A DNA stretch of 64,000 nt from Allobosea sp. (lineage in GTDB: Bacteria > Pseudomonadota > Alphaproteobacteria > Rhizobiales > Beijerinckiaceae), in the NCBI GenBank assembly GCA_024231975.1, contig JAAEQB010000062.1, positions 1 through 64,000 on the forward strand, given 5' to 3'. A model generated the notes under the pieces. It did no database searches and had not been told where the DNA came from. It saw only the letters and a program-made list of their open reading frames with translations. Positions 1-7,860 of the stretch are shown piece by piece. Within the stretch, counting starts at the first letter, position 1. Each line of letters starts with the position of its first letter. The position numbers were made by a program, and so were the translations under genes.

Positions 1-593
1 CCGGCGCCCGCTTCGGCAATCTGCGCTTCGATGCCGGCGCGGCCTATTCCTGGTCCGAGCGCGACATCCGCCGCCAGGTCCAGATCCGCGGCTTCGGCGA
101 TCTGCTGCGGCTGCAGCGTCCCGGCTCGGTGACGCAGGGCTTCGCCGAACTCGGCTATGCCTTCGCCTTCAGCGGGGTCGCGCTGGAACCCTTCGCCCAG
201 CTCGCGCTGATCCGCGTCAGCACGGACGCCGGCACCGAGCGTGGCGGCGCTGCGGCCTTGCGGGTTCTGTCCTCCGAGCAGACGCTGGGCTTCACCACGC
301 TCGGCTTGCGGGCCGAGGCGCAGCTCGGGGCGATGCCCTTGTTTGCCCGGGCGATGCTCGGCTGGCGCCACGGCTTTGGCGAGCTGACCCCGCAGGCCCG
401 CACCGCCTTCGTCGCCGGCACCACCCCGGCCACGGTCTTTGCCGCGAAGATCGACCGCGAGGCATTGGTGGCGGAGGCAGGCCTCGACTGGCGCATCTCG
501 CAGGCCACGGCGCTCGGCATCACCTACTCCGCCGCAGTCGGCGAACGCTCCCGCGATCACGCCCTCAAGGGCAGGGTCGAGATGAGGTTCTGA
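1..593 (+). CDS. autotransporter beta-barrel domain protein (C-terminal fragment, 5' end outside window)
   Basis: The reading frame is open from the first base of the window, so only the last 196 or so residues are present. The fragment alternates polar and hydrophobic residues and is rich in Gly and aromatic residues, as expected for outer-membrane beta strands. It contains a stretch 'AYSWSERDIR' typical of type V autotransporter barrels and ends in a C-terminal Phe (VEMRF), the usual signal for the BAM complex. In the family this domain forms a 12-strand pore that carries an N-terminal passenger to the cell surface. The passenger lies upstream of the window, so the role of the whole protein cannot be read. 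A small exported protein gene follows 84 bases later on the same strand. Confidence 0.8.
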   Translation, partial: GARFGNLRFDAGAAYSWSERDIRRQVQIRGFGDLLRLQRPGSVTQGFAELGYAFAFSGVALEPFAQLALIRVSTDAGTERGGAAALRVLSSEQTLGFTTLGLRAEAQLGAMPLFARAMLGWRHGFGELTPQARTAFVAGTTPATVFAAKIDREALVAEAGLDWRISQATALGITYSAAVGERSRDHALKGRVEMRF

Positions 594-677
594 AGGCGCA
601 GCGGAGGTACCAATCTTACCTTGTTGACGCGCCTGAGGCCGGCGTCACGATCGCTCCTCTACCGGGGAGGGCAAGCT

Positions 678-950
678 GTGGTGAAATTGGCGCTTATTGC
701 CGGGGCGGCAGCTGCGTTCGTCTTGGTCTGTGGCGCGCCCGTCCGTGCGCAGGAGGGCTGCAAGCAGATCACCAGCTCCTGCTCGGCACTCTTCAAGAAC
801 TGCGAGCAGAACTGCAACAAGGTCGGCAGCAATCCGTCCGCTTGCGTTGCCCGCGTCTGCACGCCGCCGCTCGCCGGCTGCAAGTCGAACGGTGTCTGGC
901 GCAGCGTCCAGAGCGGCTCAGCCTGCTGGGCTACCAAGAACAAGTCCTGA
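678..950 (+). CDS. small secreted cysteine-rich protein, function unknown
   Basis: A 90-residue protein starting at GTG 678 (or GTG 681), preceded by GGGGAGG about 7 bases upstream. A TTG at 621 would add 19 residues but lacks a good ribosome binding site. Residues 1 to about 25 form a signal peptide (VVK, then a hydrophobic Ala/Val/Leu core, then VRAQ) with likely cleavage before EGC. The mature part of about 66 residues has eight cysteines spaced C-x6-C-x6-C-x3-C-x9-C-x4-C-x6-C-x14-C, which would allow four disulfides in the periplasm or outside the cell. I recognise no family. It lies between an autotransporter and a convergent nucleotidase gene, ending 12 bases before the latter's stop. 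Confidence 0.7.
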   Translation: MVKLALIAGAAAAFVLVCGAPVRAQEGCKQITSSCSALFKNCEQNCNKVGSNPSACVARVCTPPLAGCKSNGVWRSVQSGSACWATKNKS

Positions 951-962
951 GCGGCCGGAAGG

Positions 963-2918
963 CTATCCCCCCAGCCGGTACTTCACGAACCCTTCGCCGG
1001 CGTCGCCGACCGGCTGCGCCTTCAGCGTCTCCGGCTTCTTGCTCACGGCGGCGGGCGAGGTCGGGAAGGTGACGTTGACGTTCGCCGGCAGCGGCTTCAG
1101 CGACCAGTTGTTGTCGGCCGCCGGATTGATCGTCTTCTTCTCGATGATGTAGCGCACGATCACGTCGCGGTTGAGGTCGGGTGCCTCCAGCACCAGCGTC
1201 GTCTTGGTGCCCGGGAAATTGCCGCCGCCGGAGGCACGGTAATTGTTGGTGACGATGATGAACTCAGCCTTCTCGTCGATCGGCTTGCCCTGGTAGGCGA
1301 GGTCGACGATGCGGTGCGCGTCGGGCGCCACCAGCTTGCCGTCGCCGTCATAGCGCGAGGCCTGCGTTACATCGATCTGGTAGCTGACGCCGTCGATCAC
1401 GTCGAAATTGAAGGCCGGGAAGCCCGGATTGATCAGCGGCTGCTCCTCGGTCTTGGCCAGGTCGATATGGTTGAAGATGCCAGCCGAGCGCTCCAGCCAT
1501 TCGCGGATCTGCGCGCCGGTGACTTTCACCACCTGCACTGTGTTCGGGTAGAGATAGATGTCGGCGACGTTCTTGATTGCGATCGGCCCGGCCGGGATGT
1601 CGGTGAAGAAGGCGGGACCTGCGCGCCCGCCCGATTTGAACGGCGCTGCGGCCGACAGGACGGGCAGGTCCTTGTACGGCGTCTGCGCCATCAGCGGCTT
1701 GGCATAGGCGATCTGCGCCTCCGCCACGATCTGCACCGACGGGTCGTCGGCGACGAGGGCGAAATAGCTGTTGATCGGGGCGCTCGTCGTGCCGACCGGT
1801 TCGCGCATATAGGTCAGCGTCGCCTCGTGGTCTGCCTTCACCGTCGCGAGCACGGCGGCCTCGACCTCCGCCTTCGGCACGATCTTGCGGTCGGGCGTGC
1901 GCTCATAGATCGGCTTGGGATCGACCTTGAAGTCGGCGATGCGCCAGCGCCCGTCGCGCTTCTCCAGTTCGAGGTCGACGATGCCGACATGCGAGCCCCA
2001 GAAGCCGGGCTGGCAGGCCGGCTTGCCGTGCAGCGAGCCCTTCTTGTTGTCGACGCCGGGAATGCCGTCGAAGGCCTTGCCGCCGGGGAAGACGAGGTGC
2101 TGGTGGCCGGTCAGCACGACGTCGATGCCGTCGAGCTTGGCGAGGTGCAGTGCCGCGTTCTCCTCGCCGCCCTTGCGCTCGCCGCCGGCGATGCCTGAAT
2201 GGCAGAGCGCGATGGTGAGGTCGGGATGGGCGAGCGCGATCTCCGGCAGGTATTTCTGCGCGGCCTCGACGATGTCGGTCGCGGTCACCTTGCGGTCGAG
2301 ATTGCCCTTGTCCCATTGCATGATCTGCGGCGGCACGAAGCCGATCACCGCGATATTGAGGACGTGCTTGGCGCCGGCCTCGTCCTCGAAGCTTTGCTCG
2401 AAGATGCGCCAGGGCTCGATCAGCGTGCCGCCGCCGACCCGGTCGACATTGGCGCAGACGATCGGGAATTCAGCACGGGCGAGGCCATGCTCGAGGAACT
2501 CCAGCCCGTAATTGAACTCATGATTGCCGAGCGTGCCGCACTGATAGGGCAGGGCGTTCATCGCGGCGATCATCGGATGGGTCTCGCCGGCCTTCAGCCC
2601 CTTCTTGTAGGCGACGAAATCCCCGAGCGAGGAGCCCTGCAGGAAGTCGCCATTGTCGAAGAGCAGGCTGTTCTTGGCCTCGGCCTGCGCCGCCTTGATC
2701 AGGTTCGCCGTCTTGGCGAGGCCGACCGTGTCGTCCGGCGCATCGCGGAAATAGTCATAAGGAACGACGTTGACATGGAGGTCGCTGGTCTCCAGCAGCC
2801 GCAGCTTGAGCTTGGCCGGCGCTTGCGCCGCCAGCGGGCCGGAAAGCGCACCGGCCGCGGCGATGGCGGCCCCGGCCTTGAGCGTGTCGCGGCGGCTGAA
2901 ACGGGGGGCGCGGTTCAT
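963..2918 (-). CDS. Tat-exported 5'-nucleotidase / 2',3'-cyclic-nucleotide phosphodiesterase family protein
   Basis: A 651-residue protein started at ATG 2918, placed 6 bases after AGGAG. The in-frame ATG just before it would leave only 3 bases. The N-terminus has a twin-arginine signal (SRRDTLKAG then a hydrophobic Ala-rich stretch ending PLAAQA), so a folded metalloenzyme is probably exported to the periplasm. The metallophosphatase domain shows D-x-H (SDLH), GD (NGDFLQG), GNHE and GHQH metal ligands in order. The C-terminal 5'-nucleotidase domain carries NNYRASGGG. Length and order match CpdB/UshA-type enzymes that hydrolyse nucleotides and cyclic nucleotides for phosphate or nucleoside salvage. 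It lies 74 bases downstream of the dehydratase gene on the same strand but looks functionally separate. CpdB rather than UshA is the better match, not certain. Confidence 0.88.
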   Translation of the reverse strand: MNRAPRFSRRDTLKAGAAIAAAGALSGPLAAQAPAKLKLRLLETSDLHVNVVPYDYFRDAPDDTVGLAKTANLIKAAQAEAKNSLLFDNGDFLQGSSLGDFVAYKKGLKAGETHPMIAAMNALPYQCGTLGNHEFNYGLEFLEHGLARAEFPIVCANVDRVGGGTLIEPWRIFEQSFEDEAGAKHVLNIAVIGFVPPQIMQWDKGNLDRKVTATDIVEAAQKYLPEIALAHPDLTIALCHSGIAGGERKGGEENAALHLAKLDGIDVVLTGHQHLVFPGGKAFDGIPGVDNKKGSLHGKPACQPGFWGSHVGIVDLELEKRDGRWRIADFKVDPKPIYERTPDRKIVPKAEVEAAVLATVKADHEATLTYMREPVGTTSAPINSYFALVADDPSVQIVAEAQIAYAKPLMAQTPYKDLPVLSAAAPFKSGGRAGPAFFTDIPAGPIAIKNVADIYLYPNTVQVVKVTGAQIREWLERSAGIFNHIDLAKTEEQPLINPGFPAFNFDVIDGVSYQIDVTQASRYDGDGKLVAPDAHRIVDLAYQGKPIDEKAEFIIVTNNYRASGGGNFPGTKTTLVLEAPDLNRDVIVRYIIEKKTINPAADNNWSLKPLPANVNVTFPTSPAAVSKKPETLKAQPVGDAGEGFVKYRLGG

Positions 2919-2992
2919 CATCGGCTCCTGAAGCGAGGTGCAAGCAGAGACGCTAGCACCATGGCAGGACCGTGACACCGGGGAAGATGGTA

Positions 2993-3832
2993 CTAGCGGC
3001 TCACGCCCTCCATCCGCACCCGCCCGTCGGCGCCTTCCGTCCAGGCGGTGATGGCGCCGTCGTCCAGCCGCTTCGCCTTCACCTGAAAGGCCTCGCCGGC
3101 GATCAGTGGCGCGAGCCCGCGATAGTCGAGTTGGATCGGCTCGCCGCCGGAGAGGGTGGCGATGATGTTCATGATCAACGTCGCCTGGATCGGCCCATGC
3201 ACGACGAGCCCGGCATAGCCCTCGACGCCAGTGACATAGGGCTGGTCGTAGTGGATCCGGTGACTGTTGAAGGTGATCGCCGAATAGCGGAACAGCAGCA
3301 CCGGATCGGCCTCGACCGTCCAGGTCAGGTCGGCCGCGCGCGGCTCGGCTGGAGCGGCGGCAGGCGGTGGTTCTGCGCCCGGCGTGGCCGCCTCGCGATA
3401 GACGATGTTGTGGCGCTCGCGCAGCGCGACGCCGCGGGCTGTGACGAGCTCATGGTCGACCGCGACGAAGCAGAGCGGGCCGCTGCGGCCGTCCTTGTAG
3501 GTGACATCGCCGATGGTCGAGCGGCGCGTGACCTCGTCGCCGGTCCGCAAGGGCGCGATCGTCTCGATCCGCCCGCCGGCCCACATCCGCCGCGGCAGCG
3601 CGACCGGCGGCAGGAATTCGCCCTTGGCGGCATGTCCGTCCGCGCCGAGCGCCGCCATCGGCGAGATCGGCGGAGCGAGGCACCAATGCAAGGCGAGCGG
3701 CGCCTCGCCTTGGGCATAGGGTGCTAGATGCGGCGCGAACGTCGCCTCATAGCTGGCGACGAGCCGCGGCGTAATCAGGTCGGACGCTGCTTCGGTTTTG
3801 CCGATCCAGGACTTCAGATGGTCGATGTTCAT
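2993..3832 (-). CDS. MaoC/FAS1-like acyl-CoA dehydratase (mesaconyl/itaconyl-CoA hydratase-like)
   Basis: A 279-residue double hot-dog protein. The N-terminal half resembles the FAS1-like dehydratase domain. The C-terminal half holds FNSHRIHYDQPY and a following LVVHGP, the signature of the hydratase family that includes mesaconyl-C4-CoA hydratase, itaconyl-CoA hydratase and HTD2-type 3-hydroxyacyl dehydratases. It would add or remove water across the double bond of an acyl-CoA in the cytoplasm. The start (ATG 3832) lies 5 bases after the stop of the acyl-CoA dehydrogenase gene, and that gene abuts the CoA-transferase gene. The three therefore form one operon: activate, oxidise, hydrate. The exact substrate cannot be read from sequence. 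Confidence 0.85.
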   Translation of the reverse strand: MNIDHLKSWIGKTEAASDLITPRLVASYEATFAPHLAPYAQGEAPLALHWCLAPPISPMAALGADGHAAKGEFLPPVALPRRMWAGGRIETIAPLRTGDEVTRRSTIGDVTYKDGRSGPLCFVAVDHELVTARGVALRERHNIVYREAATPGAEPPPAAAPAEPRAADLTWTVEADPVLLFRYSAITFNSHRIHYDQPYVTGVEGYAGLVVHGPIQATLIMNIIATLSGGEPIQLDYRGLAPLIAGEAFQVKAKRLDDGAITAWTEGADGRVRMEGVSR

Positions 3833-3837
3833 CGGCT

Positions 3838-5001
3838 TCAATAGCTTCTGGGCATGCCGAGCACATGCTCGGCGAGATAGGACAGGATCAGATTGGTCGA
3901 GATCGGCGCGACCTGGTAGAGCCGCGTCTCCCTGAACTTGCGCTCGATGTCGTATTCCTCGGCGAAGCCGAAGCCGCCATGGGTTTGCACGCAAGCATTG
4001 GCCGCCTCGAAGGACGCATCCGCCGCGAGCAGCTTGGCCATGTTGGCTTCCGCGCCTGGATTGGTGCCAGCCTCGTAGAGCCTGATCGCCTCGCGCACCA
4101 TCAGTTCGGCGGCGCGCATATTGGCGTAGGCCCGCGCGATCGGGAACTGGATGCCTTGGTTCTGGCCGATCGGCCGGCCGAAGACCTGACGCTCCCTGGC
4201 GTAGGTCGAGGCCTTGTCGATGAACCATTTGGCGTCGCCGACGCATTCGGCCGCGATCAGGATGCGCTCGGCATTCATGCCGGAGAGGATGTAGCGGAAG
4301 CCCTTGCCTTCCTCGCCGACGAGATTGGCCGCCGGCACCTCCACATTGTCGAAGAAGACCTCGGTGGTGGCATGGTTCATCATCGTGCGGATCGGCCGGA
4401 TGGTGAGGCCGGCCTGAAGCGCCTCGCGCATGTCGAGGATGAAGACCGAGAGCCCGTCGGTGCGCTTCTGCACCTGGTCGCGCGGCGTGGTGCGGGCGAG
4501 CAGCAGCATCAGGTCCGATTGCGCCGCCCGGCTGGTCCAGATCTTCTGGCCGTTGACGATGTAGTGGTCGCCCTCGCGCCGGGCCGTCGTTCTGAGCGCC
4601 GTGGTGTCGGTGCCGCTGGTCGGCTCGGTGACGCCGAAGGCCTGCAGGCGCAGCTCGCCCGAGGCGATCTTCGGCAGATAGCGCTGCTTCTGGTCCTCGG
4701 TGCCGTGGCGCAGCACCGTGCCCATCACATACATCTGGGCATGGCAGGCGGCGCCGTTGCAGCCCTGGCGCTGAATTTCCTCCATGATCGCCGCTGCGGC
4801 AGAGAGGGTAAGGCCCGCGCCGCCATACTCCTCCGGGATCAGGGCCGAGAGGAAGCCGCTTTCGGTGAGCGCCGTCACGAACTCGCTGGGATAGGCCATC
4901 TCGCGGTCGAGCTTGCGCCAGTACTCGCCGGGGAAGTCGGCGCACAGCTTGGTGACCGCCTCGCGGATGTCGGAATGGTCGTTGGATGTCGTCATGTTCA
5001 T
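3838..5001 (-). CDS. acyl-CoA dehydrogenase (IVD/LCAD-like catalytic base position)
   Basis: A 387-residue FAD-dependent acyl-CoA dehydrogenase of normal length. Motifs in order: TEPTSGTDT (flavin/substrate loop) near residue 125, W155-T-S, and the C-terminal QTHGGFGFAEEYDIER. The usual catalytic Glu in a YEG motif is missing: the region reads LYQVAP, with Gln363 there. Helix G instead reads GMNAER with Glu245, where isovaleryl- and long-chain acyl-CoA dehydrogenases keep their base. The start at ATG 5001 is one base after the CoA-transferase stop (TGAGATG); ATG 4995 is the alternative. Translation is probably coupled to the upstream gene. The substrate is unknown and, by operon logic, is the CoA ester made by the neighbouring transferase. 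Confidence 0.9.
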   Translation of the reverse strand: MNMTTSNDHSDIREAVTKLCADFPGEYWRKLDREMAYPSEFVTALTESGFLSALIPEEYGGAGLTLSAAAAIMEEIQRQGCNGAACHAQMYVMGTVLRHGTEDQKQRYLPKIASGELRLQAFGVTEPTSGTDTTALRTTARREGDHYIVNGQKIWTSRAAQSDLMLLLARTTPRDQVQKRTDGLSVFILDMREALQAGLTIRPIRTMMNHATTEVFFDNVEVPAANLVGEEGKGFRYILSGMNAERILIAAECVGDAKWFIDKASTYARERQVFGRPIGQNQGIQFPIARAYANMRAAELMVREAIRLYEAGTNPGAEANMAKLLAADASFEAANACVQTHGGFGFAEEYDIERKFRETRLYQVAPISTNLILSYLAEHVLGMPRSY

Positions 5002-5002
5002 C

Positions 5003-6145
5003 TCAGGCTGATCGCGCCGCCTTTGCCGCGAACTCGCGGCGCAGTGCTTCATCATGCTCGCCAAGGCCCGGCGGCGCCCGCATCGGCACGCGCTTGCCAT
5101 CGACCAATACCGGCGGCGCCAGCACTTCGATGGAGCCGTTCGGGGTCGGGACGGGCAGGGCCGTCGCGGCCGGATGATCGATCAGATCGGCCATCGTCGA
5201 GACCGTGCCATAGGCGATGCGGGCGGCGTCGAGCCCGGCGGCTGTCTCGGCGTATGAGCGGCTGATCAGGATCGCCTGGATGGCGGCGTCGAGGGCAGGG
5301 CGGTTGCGGACGCGCAGCACATTGCTGGCGAAGCGCGGGTCTTCGAGGAGGCTGCCATCGCCGAGCACGTCGCGGGCGAGGATCTGCCATTCGCGCTCGC
5401 TCTGGATCGAGATCAGCACCTCGGCATCGGCGAGGCGGAAGACGCCGTAGGGCGCGATCGAGGGATGGGCGAGGCCGAGCCGCGGTGGCTCGATCCCGCC
5501 ATAGCGCCGCGTCAGATAGGGCACGTTCATCAGATCGGCGATGGTGTCGAACAGCGAGAGCTGGATGCGCGAGCCCTCGCCGGTGCGCCCGCGCCGGATC
5601 AGCGCTTCGAGGATCGCGGCATAGGCGGCGTTGCCGGTGGCGATGTCGGCGATCGAGATGCCGATCCGCGTCGGGCCGGAGTCGGGACTGCCGGTGACGG
5701 CGGCAAGGCCGGCTTCCGCCTGGATCAGGAGATCATAGGCCTTCTTGGTGTAATGCGGCGTGCCTGGCGCATAGCCCGAGATGTCGCAGGTGATCAGCCT
5801 GGGATGGCGCTGGCGCAGCGCCTCGCTGCCGATGCCGAGCCGGTCGGTCGCGCCGGGCGCGAAATTCTGGATGAAGACATCGGCTTCGGCGAGCATCGCC
5901 TCGACCAGAGCGAGGTCGCTCTTGTCCTTGAGATTGACCCGGCAGGATTCCTTGCCGCGATTGATCCAGACGAAATAGGAGGAGAGGCCTCCCGCATAGT
6001 CGTCATAACCGCGCGAGAAATCGCCTTCCTCGCGCTCCAGCTTGATGACGCGCGCGCCGGCGTCGGCAAGCCGGCAGCTCGCCATGGGAGCGGCCACCGC
6101 CTGCTCCAGCGCCACCACCAGGATTCCATCGAGAGCAGTCGTCAT
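5003..6145 (-). CDS. CaiB/BaiF family (type III) CoA-transferase
   Basis: A 380-residue class III CoA-transferase, which moves CoA from a donor CoA ester to a free acid. The N-terminal region (LEQAVAAPMASCRLADAGARVIK) and the block AYDLLIQAEAGL...SIADIATG are family hallmarks. Asp167 in SIADIATG sits at the position of the nucleophilic Asp that forms the mixed anhydride in formyl-CoA transferase. It is the first gene of a three-gene minus-strand operon with an acyl-CoA dehydrogenase and a MaoC-like dehydratase. It is divergent from a LIV-type ABC transporter, with 224 bases between holding a LysR-type palindrome. The likely role is activation of the acid taken up by that transporter. That link is inference. 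Confidence 0.9.
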   Translation of the reverse strand: MTTALDGILVVALEQAVAAPMASCRLADAGARVIKLEREEGDFSRGYDDYAGGLSSYFVWINRGKESCRVNLKDKSDLALVEAMLAEADVFIQNFAPGATDRLGIGSEALRQRHPRLITCDISGYAPGTPHYTKKAYDLLIQAEAGLAAVTGSPDSGPTRIGISIADIATGNAAYAAILEALIRRGRTGEGSRIQLSLFDTIADLMNVPYLTRRYGGIEPPRLGLAHPSIAPYGVFRLADAEVLISIQSEREWQILARDVLGDGSLLEDPRFASNVLRVRNRPALDAAIQAILISRSYAETAAGLDAARIAYGTVSTMADLIDHPAATALPVPTPNGSIEVLAPPVLVDGKRVPMRAPPGLGEHDEALRREFAAKAARSA

Positions 6146-6238
6146 CAGTCAGTCGCGTGCCTTCCGTTCCGCGCGAGAGACCGCTGTCGCCAACCCGAAG
6201 TCAAATAGCGTTTCGCGATGGCGGCCATAGCGCCAGCT

Positions 6239-6257
6239 CCATAGAAAAACCCTATGG
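6239..6257. promoter_or_regulatory. candidate LysR-type operator, ATAG-N7-CTAT, in a divergent promoter
   Basis: CCATAG at 6239-6244 and CTATGG at 6252-6257 form a perfect 6+6 inverted repeat with a 7-base spacer. The shape ATAG-N7-CTAT contains the T-N11-A LysR-type box and matches the geometry of ATAC-N7-GTAT sites bound by BenM/CatM-like regulators. It lies between the divergently transcribed CoA-transferase operon and the LIV transporter operon, 94 and 113 bases from their starts. It could coordinate both. No LysR gene is adjacent; the nearest begin at 17577 and 25617, both transcribed away to the minus strand. Confidence 0.5.
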
Positions 6258-6369
6258 CCTTCATCGCTTTATCCTTCTTGTCCGACTGCTGGCTCTATGC
6301 GCCATTTTTTGCCGGACGAGGCGCCGTTCAAGAGCGCCCAGTGTCATGCGAGGTTCAGGGAGGACGCTC

Positions 6370-7665
6370 ATGAGGACGATGAAACTGGCGCTCGCCGCAT
6401 TGGCCGGTACGCTGCTCGCAGGCCCAGTGCTGGCGCAGGAGAAGCCGAAGGAACTGGTGGTCGGGATCGCTACCTTCCTGTCCGGGCCGGCTTCGGTGTT
6501 TGGCGTGCCCGGCCGCAATGCTGCCGACCTTCTGATCGCGGAGATCAACGCCAAGGGCGGCGTGCTCGGCGTGCCGGTGAAGCCGGTCTATGTCGATGAG
6601 GGCGCCGGCACCAACCAGCTCCTCTCCGAATATCGCCGCGTCGTGCAGGAGCAGGGCGCGCAGGTGATGCTCGGCGCGATTTCCTCCGGCTCCTGCAATG
6701 CGCTCGCGCCGGTCGCCGAGGACCTCAAGGTCGTCAACGTGATGTGGGATTGCGGCACGCAGACCATCTTCGAGGACGGCAAGTGGAAATACTCCGTCCG
6801 CACCCAGGCCCATGCCGGCGCCGAGATGATGGCGACCTTGCTCTACCTGATGAAGGTGAAGCCCGACTTCAAATCGGTCGCGGTGGTCAACCAGGACTAT
6901 GCCTGGGGCCGTGAATCCTGGGCGCTGCTGCAGGCCGGCCTCAAGGCGCTGAAGCCCGACGTCAAGGTCGTCGCCGAGCTCTTCCCGAAATTCGGCGCGC
7001 CCGATTTCTCGACCGAGATCACAAGGCTGTCGGCGCTGCGGCCCGACGTCGTGATCTCGACCTCCTGGGGTGGCGATCTCGACACCTTCGTCCAGCAGGC
7101 GGCGGCGCGCGGCCTCCTGAAGCAGTCGACCTTCGTGCTGCCGCTGGCCGAAAGCTCGCTGGAGCGGCTCGGCAACGTCCTGCCGGAGGGCGTGATCGTC
7201 GGCAGCCGCGGAGACCATTACTGGCGGCATCCCAAGCACAAGGACGCGCCGGAGATGCAGGCCTTCGTCAAGGCGTACAAGGACAAGACCGGCGTCTATC
7301 CGATCTACCCGACCTTCCACATGCAGCAGGCCCTGACCGGCCTGGTGAAGGCCTATGAGAAGGCCGGCGCCGGCGGCAAATGGCCGAGCAAGGAAGCGGT
7401 CATCGCCGCCTTCGAAGGGCTGGAGTTCAAGTCGCTCACCGGCACGATCACCATCCGTGGGGACCATCAGGGCCTGGAGGACCAGTTGCTCGGTACCACC
7501 AAGCGGGTGCCGGAGTTCCCCTTCGCAGTCTACGACAAGATGGCGCTCTACCCCGGCAAGCTGGTGACCACGCCGCTCGGCGAGAAGTCGCTCGACTGGT
7601 TCGCCAAGGTGAAGCCCGACCTCGTCACCGACAAGTCGATCGAGACCTTCGACTACGCGAAGTGA
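6370..7665 (+). CDS. LIV-type ABC transporter substrate-binding protein
   Basis: A 431-residue periplasmic binding protein. The start at ATG 6370 follows GGGAGG by 6 bases. Residues 1-22 are a signal peptide ending LAGPVLAQ. The rest matches the LivK/AmiC-like type I fold: LVVGIATFLSGPASVFG, AEINAKGGVLG, and a LLYLM/SVAVVNQDYAWG hinge region. It starts a plus-strand operon with two permeases and two ATPases. A paired palindromic repeat (7688-7842) separates it from the first permease. The ligand is unlikely to be leucine: the adjacent CoA-transferase operon and the downstream aldehyde dehydrogenase suggest an organic or aromatic acid. That is inference from context. Confidence 0.9.
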   Translation: MRTMKLALAALAGTLLAGPVLAQEKPKELVVGIATFLSGPASVFGVPGRNAADLLIAEINAKGGVLGVPVKPVYVDEGAGTNQLLSEYRRVVQEQGAQVMLGAISSGSCNALAPVAEDLKVVNVMWDCGTQTIFEDGKWKYSVRTQAHAGAEMMATLLYLMKVKPDFKSVAVVNQDYAWGRESWALLQAGLKALKPDVKVVAELFPKFGAPDFSTEITRLSALRPDVVISTSWGGDLDTFVQQAAARGLLKQSTFVLPLAESSLERLGNVLPEGVIVGSRGDHYWRHPKHKDAPEMQAFVKAYKDKTGVYPIYPTFHMQQALTGLVKAYEKAGAGGKWPSKEAVIAAFEGLEFKSLTGTITIRGDHQGLEDQLLGTTKRVPEFPFAVYDKMALYPGKLVTTPLGEKSLDWFAKVKPDLVTDKSIETFDYAK

Positions 7666-7687
7666 GACTGGCGAGCCGCAACGCGAA

Positions 7688-7842
7688 CCCCTCCCCCTTG
7701 CGGGGAGGGGCAGAGGGGTGGGGGGCGTCCGACCGGGTGATAGGCCTTGGTCGTATGGCACGAGTGCCGACGTCCGACATCCTTCCCCCGTGACTGGCTT
7801 TCCGCCCCCCCACCCCTAGCCCCTCCCCGCAAGGGGGAGGGG
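7688..7842. repeat. paired extragenic palindromic repeat, copy 1
   Basis: Two ~39-base arms, 7688-7726 and 7803-7842, are inverted copies of one another around ~76 unique bases. Each arm begins as its own hairpin, CCCCTCCCC-CTTGC-GGGGAGGGG (9 bp stem), followed by a G-rich tail GGGGTGGGGGGCG. The element lies between the binding-protein stop and the first permease start in one operon. Its total length of 155 bases is close to the related elements at 11179-11334 and 22322-22487. It resembles REP/BIME-type extragenic repeats and would form strong RNA structure in the transcript. No coding potential is seen. Confidence 0.85.
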
Positions 7843-7860
7843 AACTCGGTAGCGGACCGC

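Noticed and set aside
621..677. TTG start at 621 for the cysteine-rich protein
   Set aside because: It lacks a Shine-Dalgarno and would put a basic, non-signal extension before a good signal peptide that starts at 678.
2919..2978. Longer start for the nucleotidase
   Set aside because: The twin-arginine motif is at normal distance from ATG 2918, which has AGGAG at good spacing.
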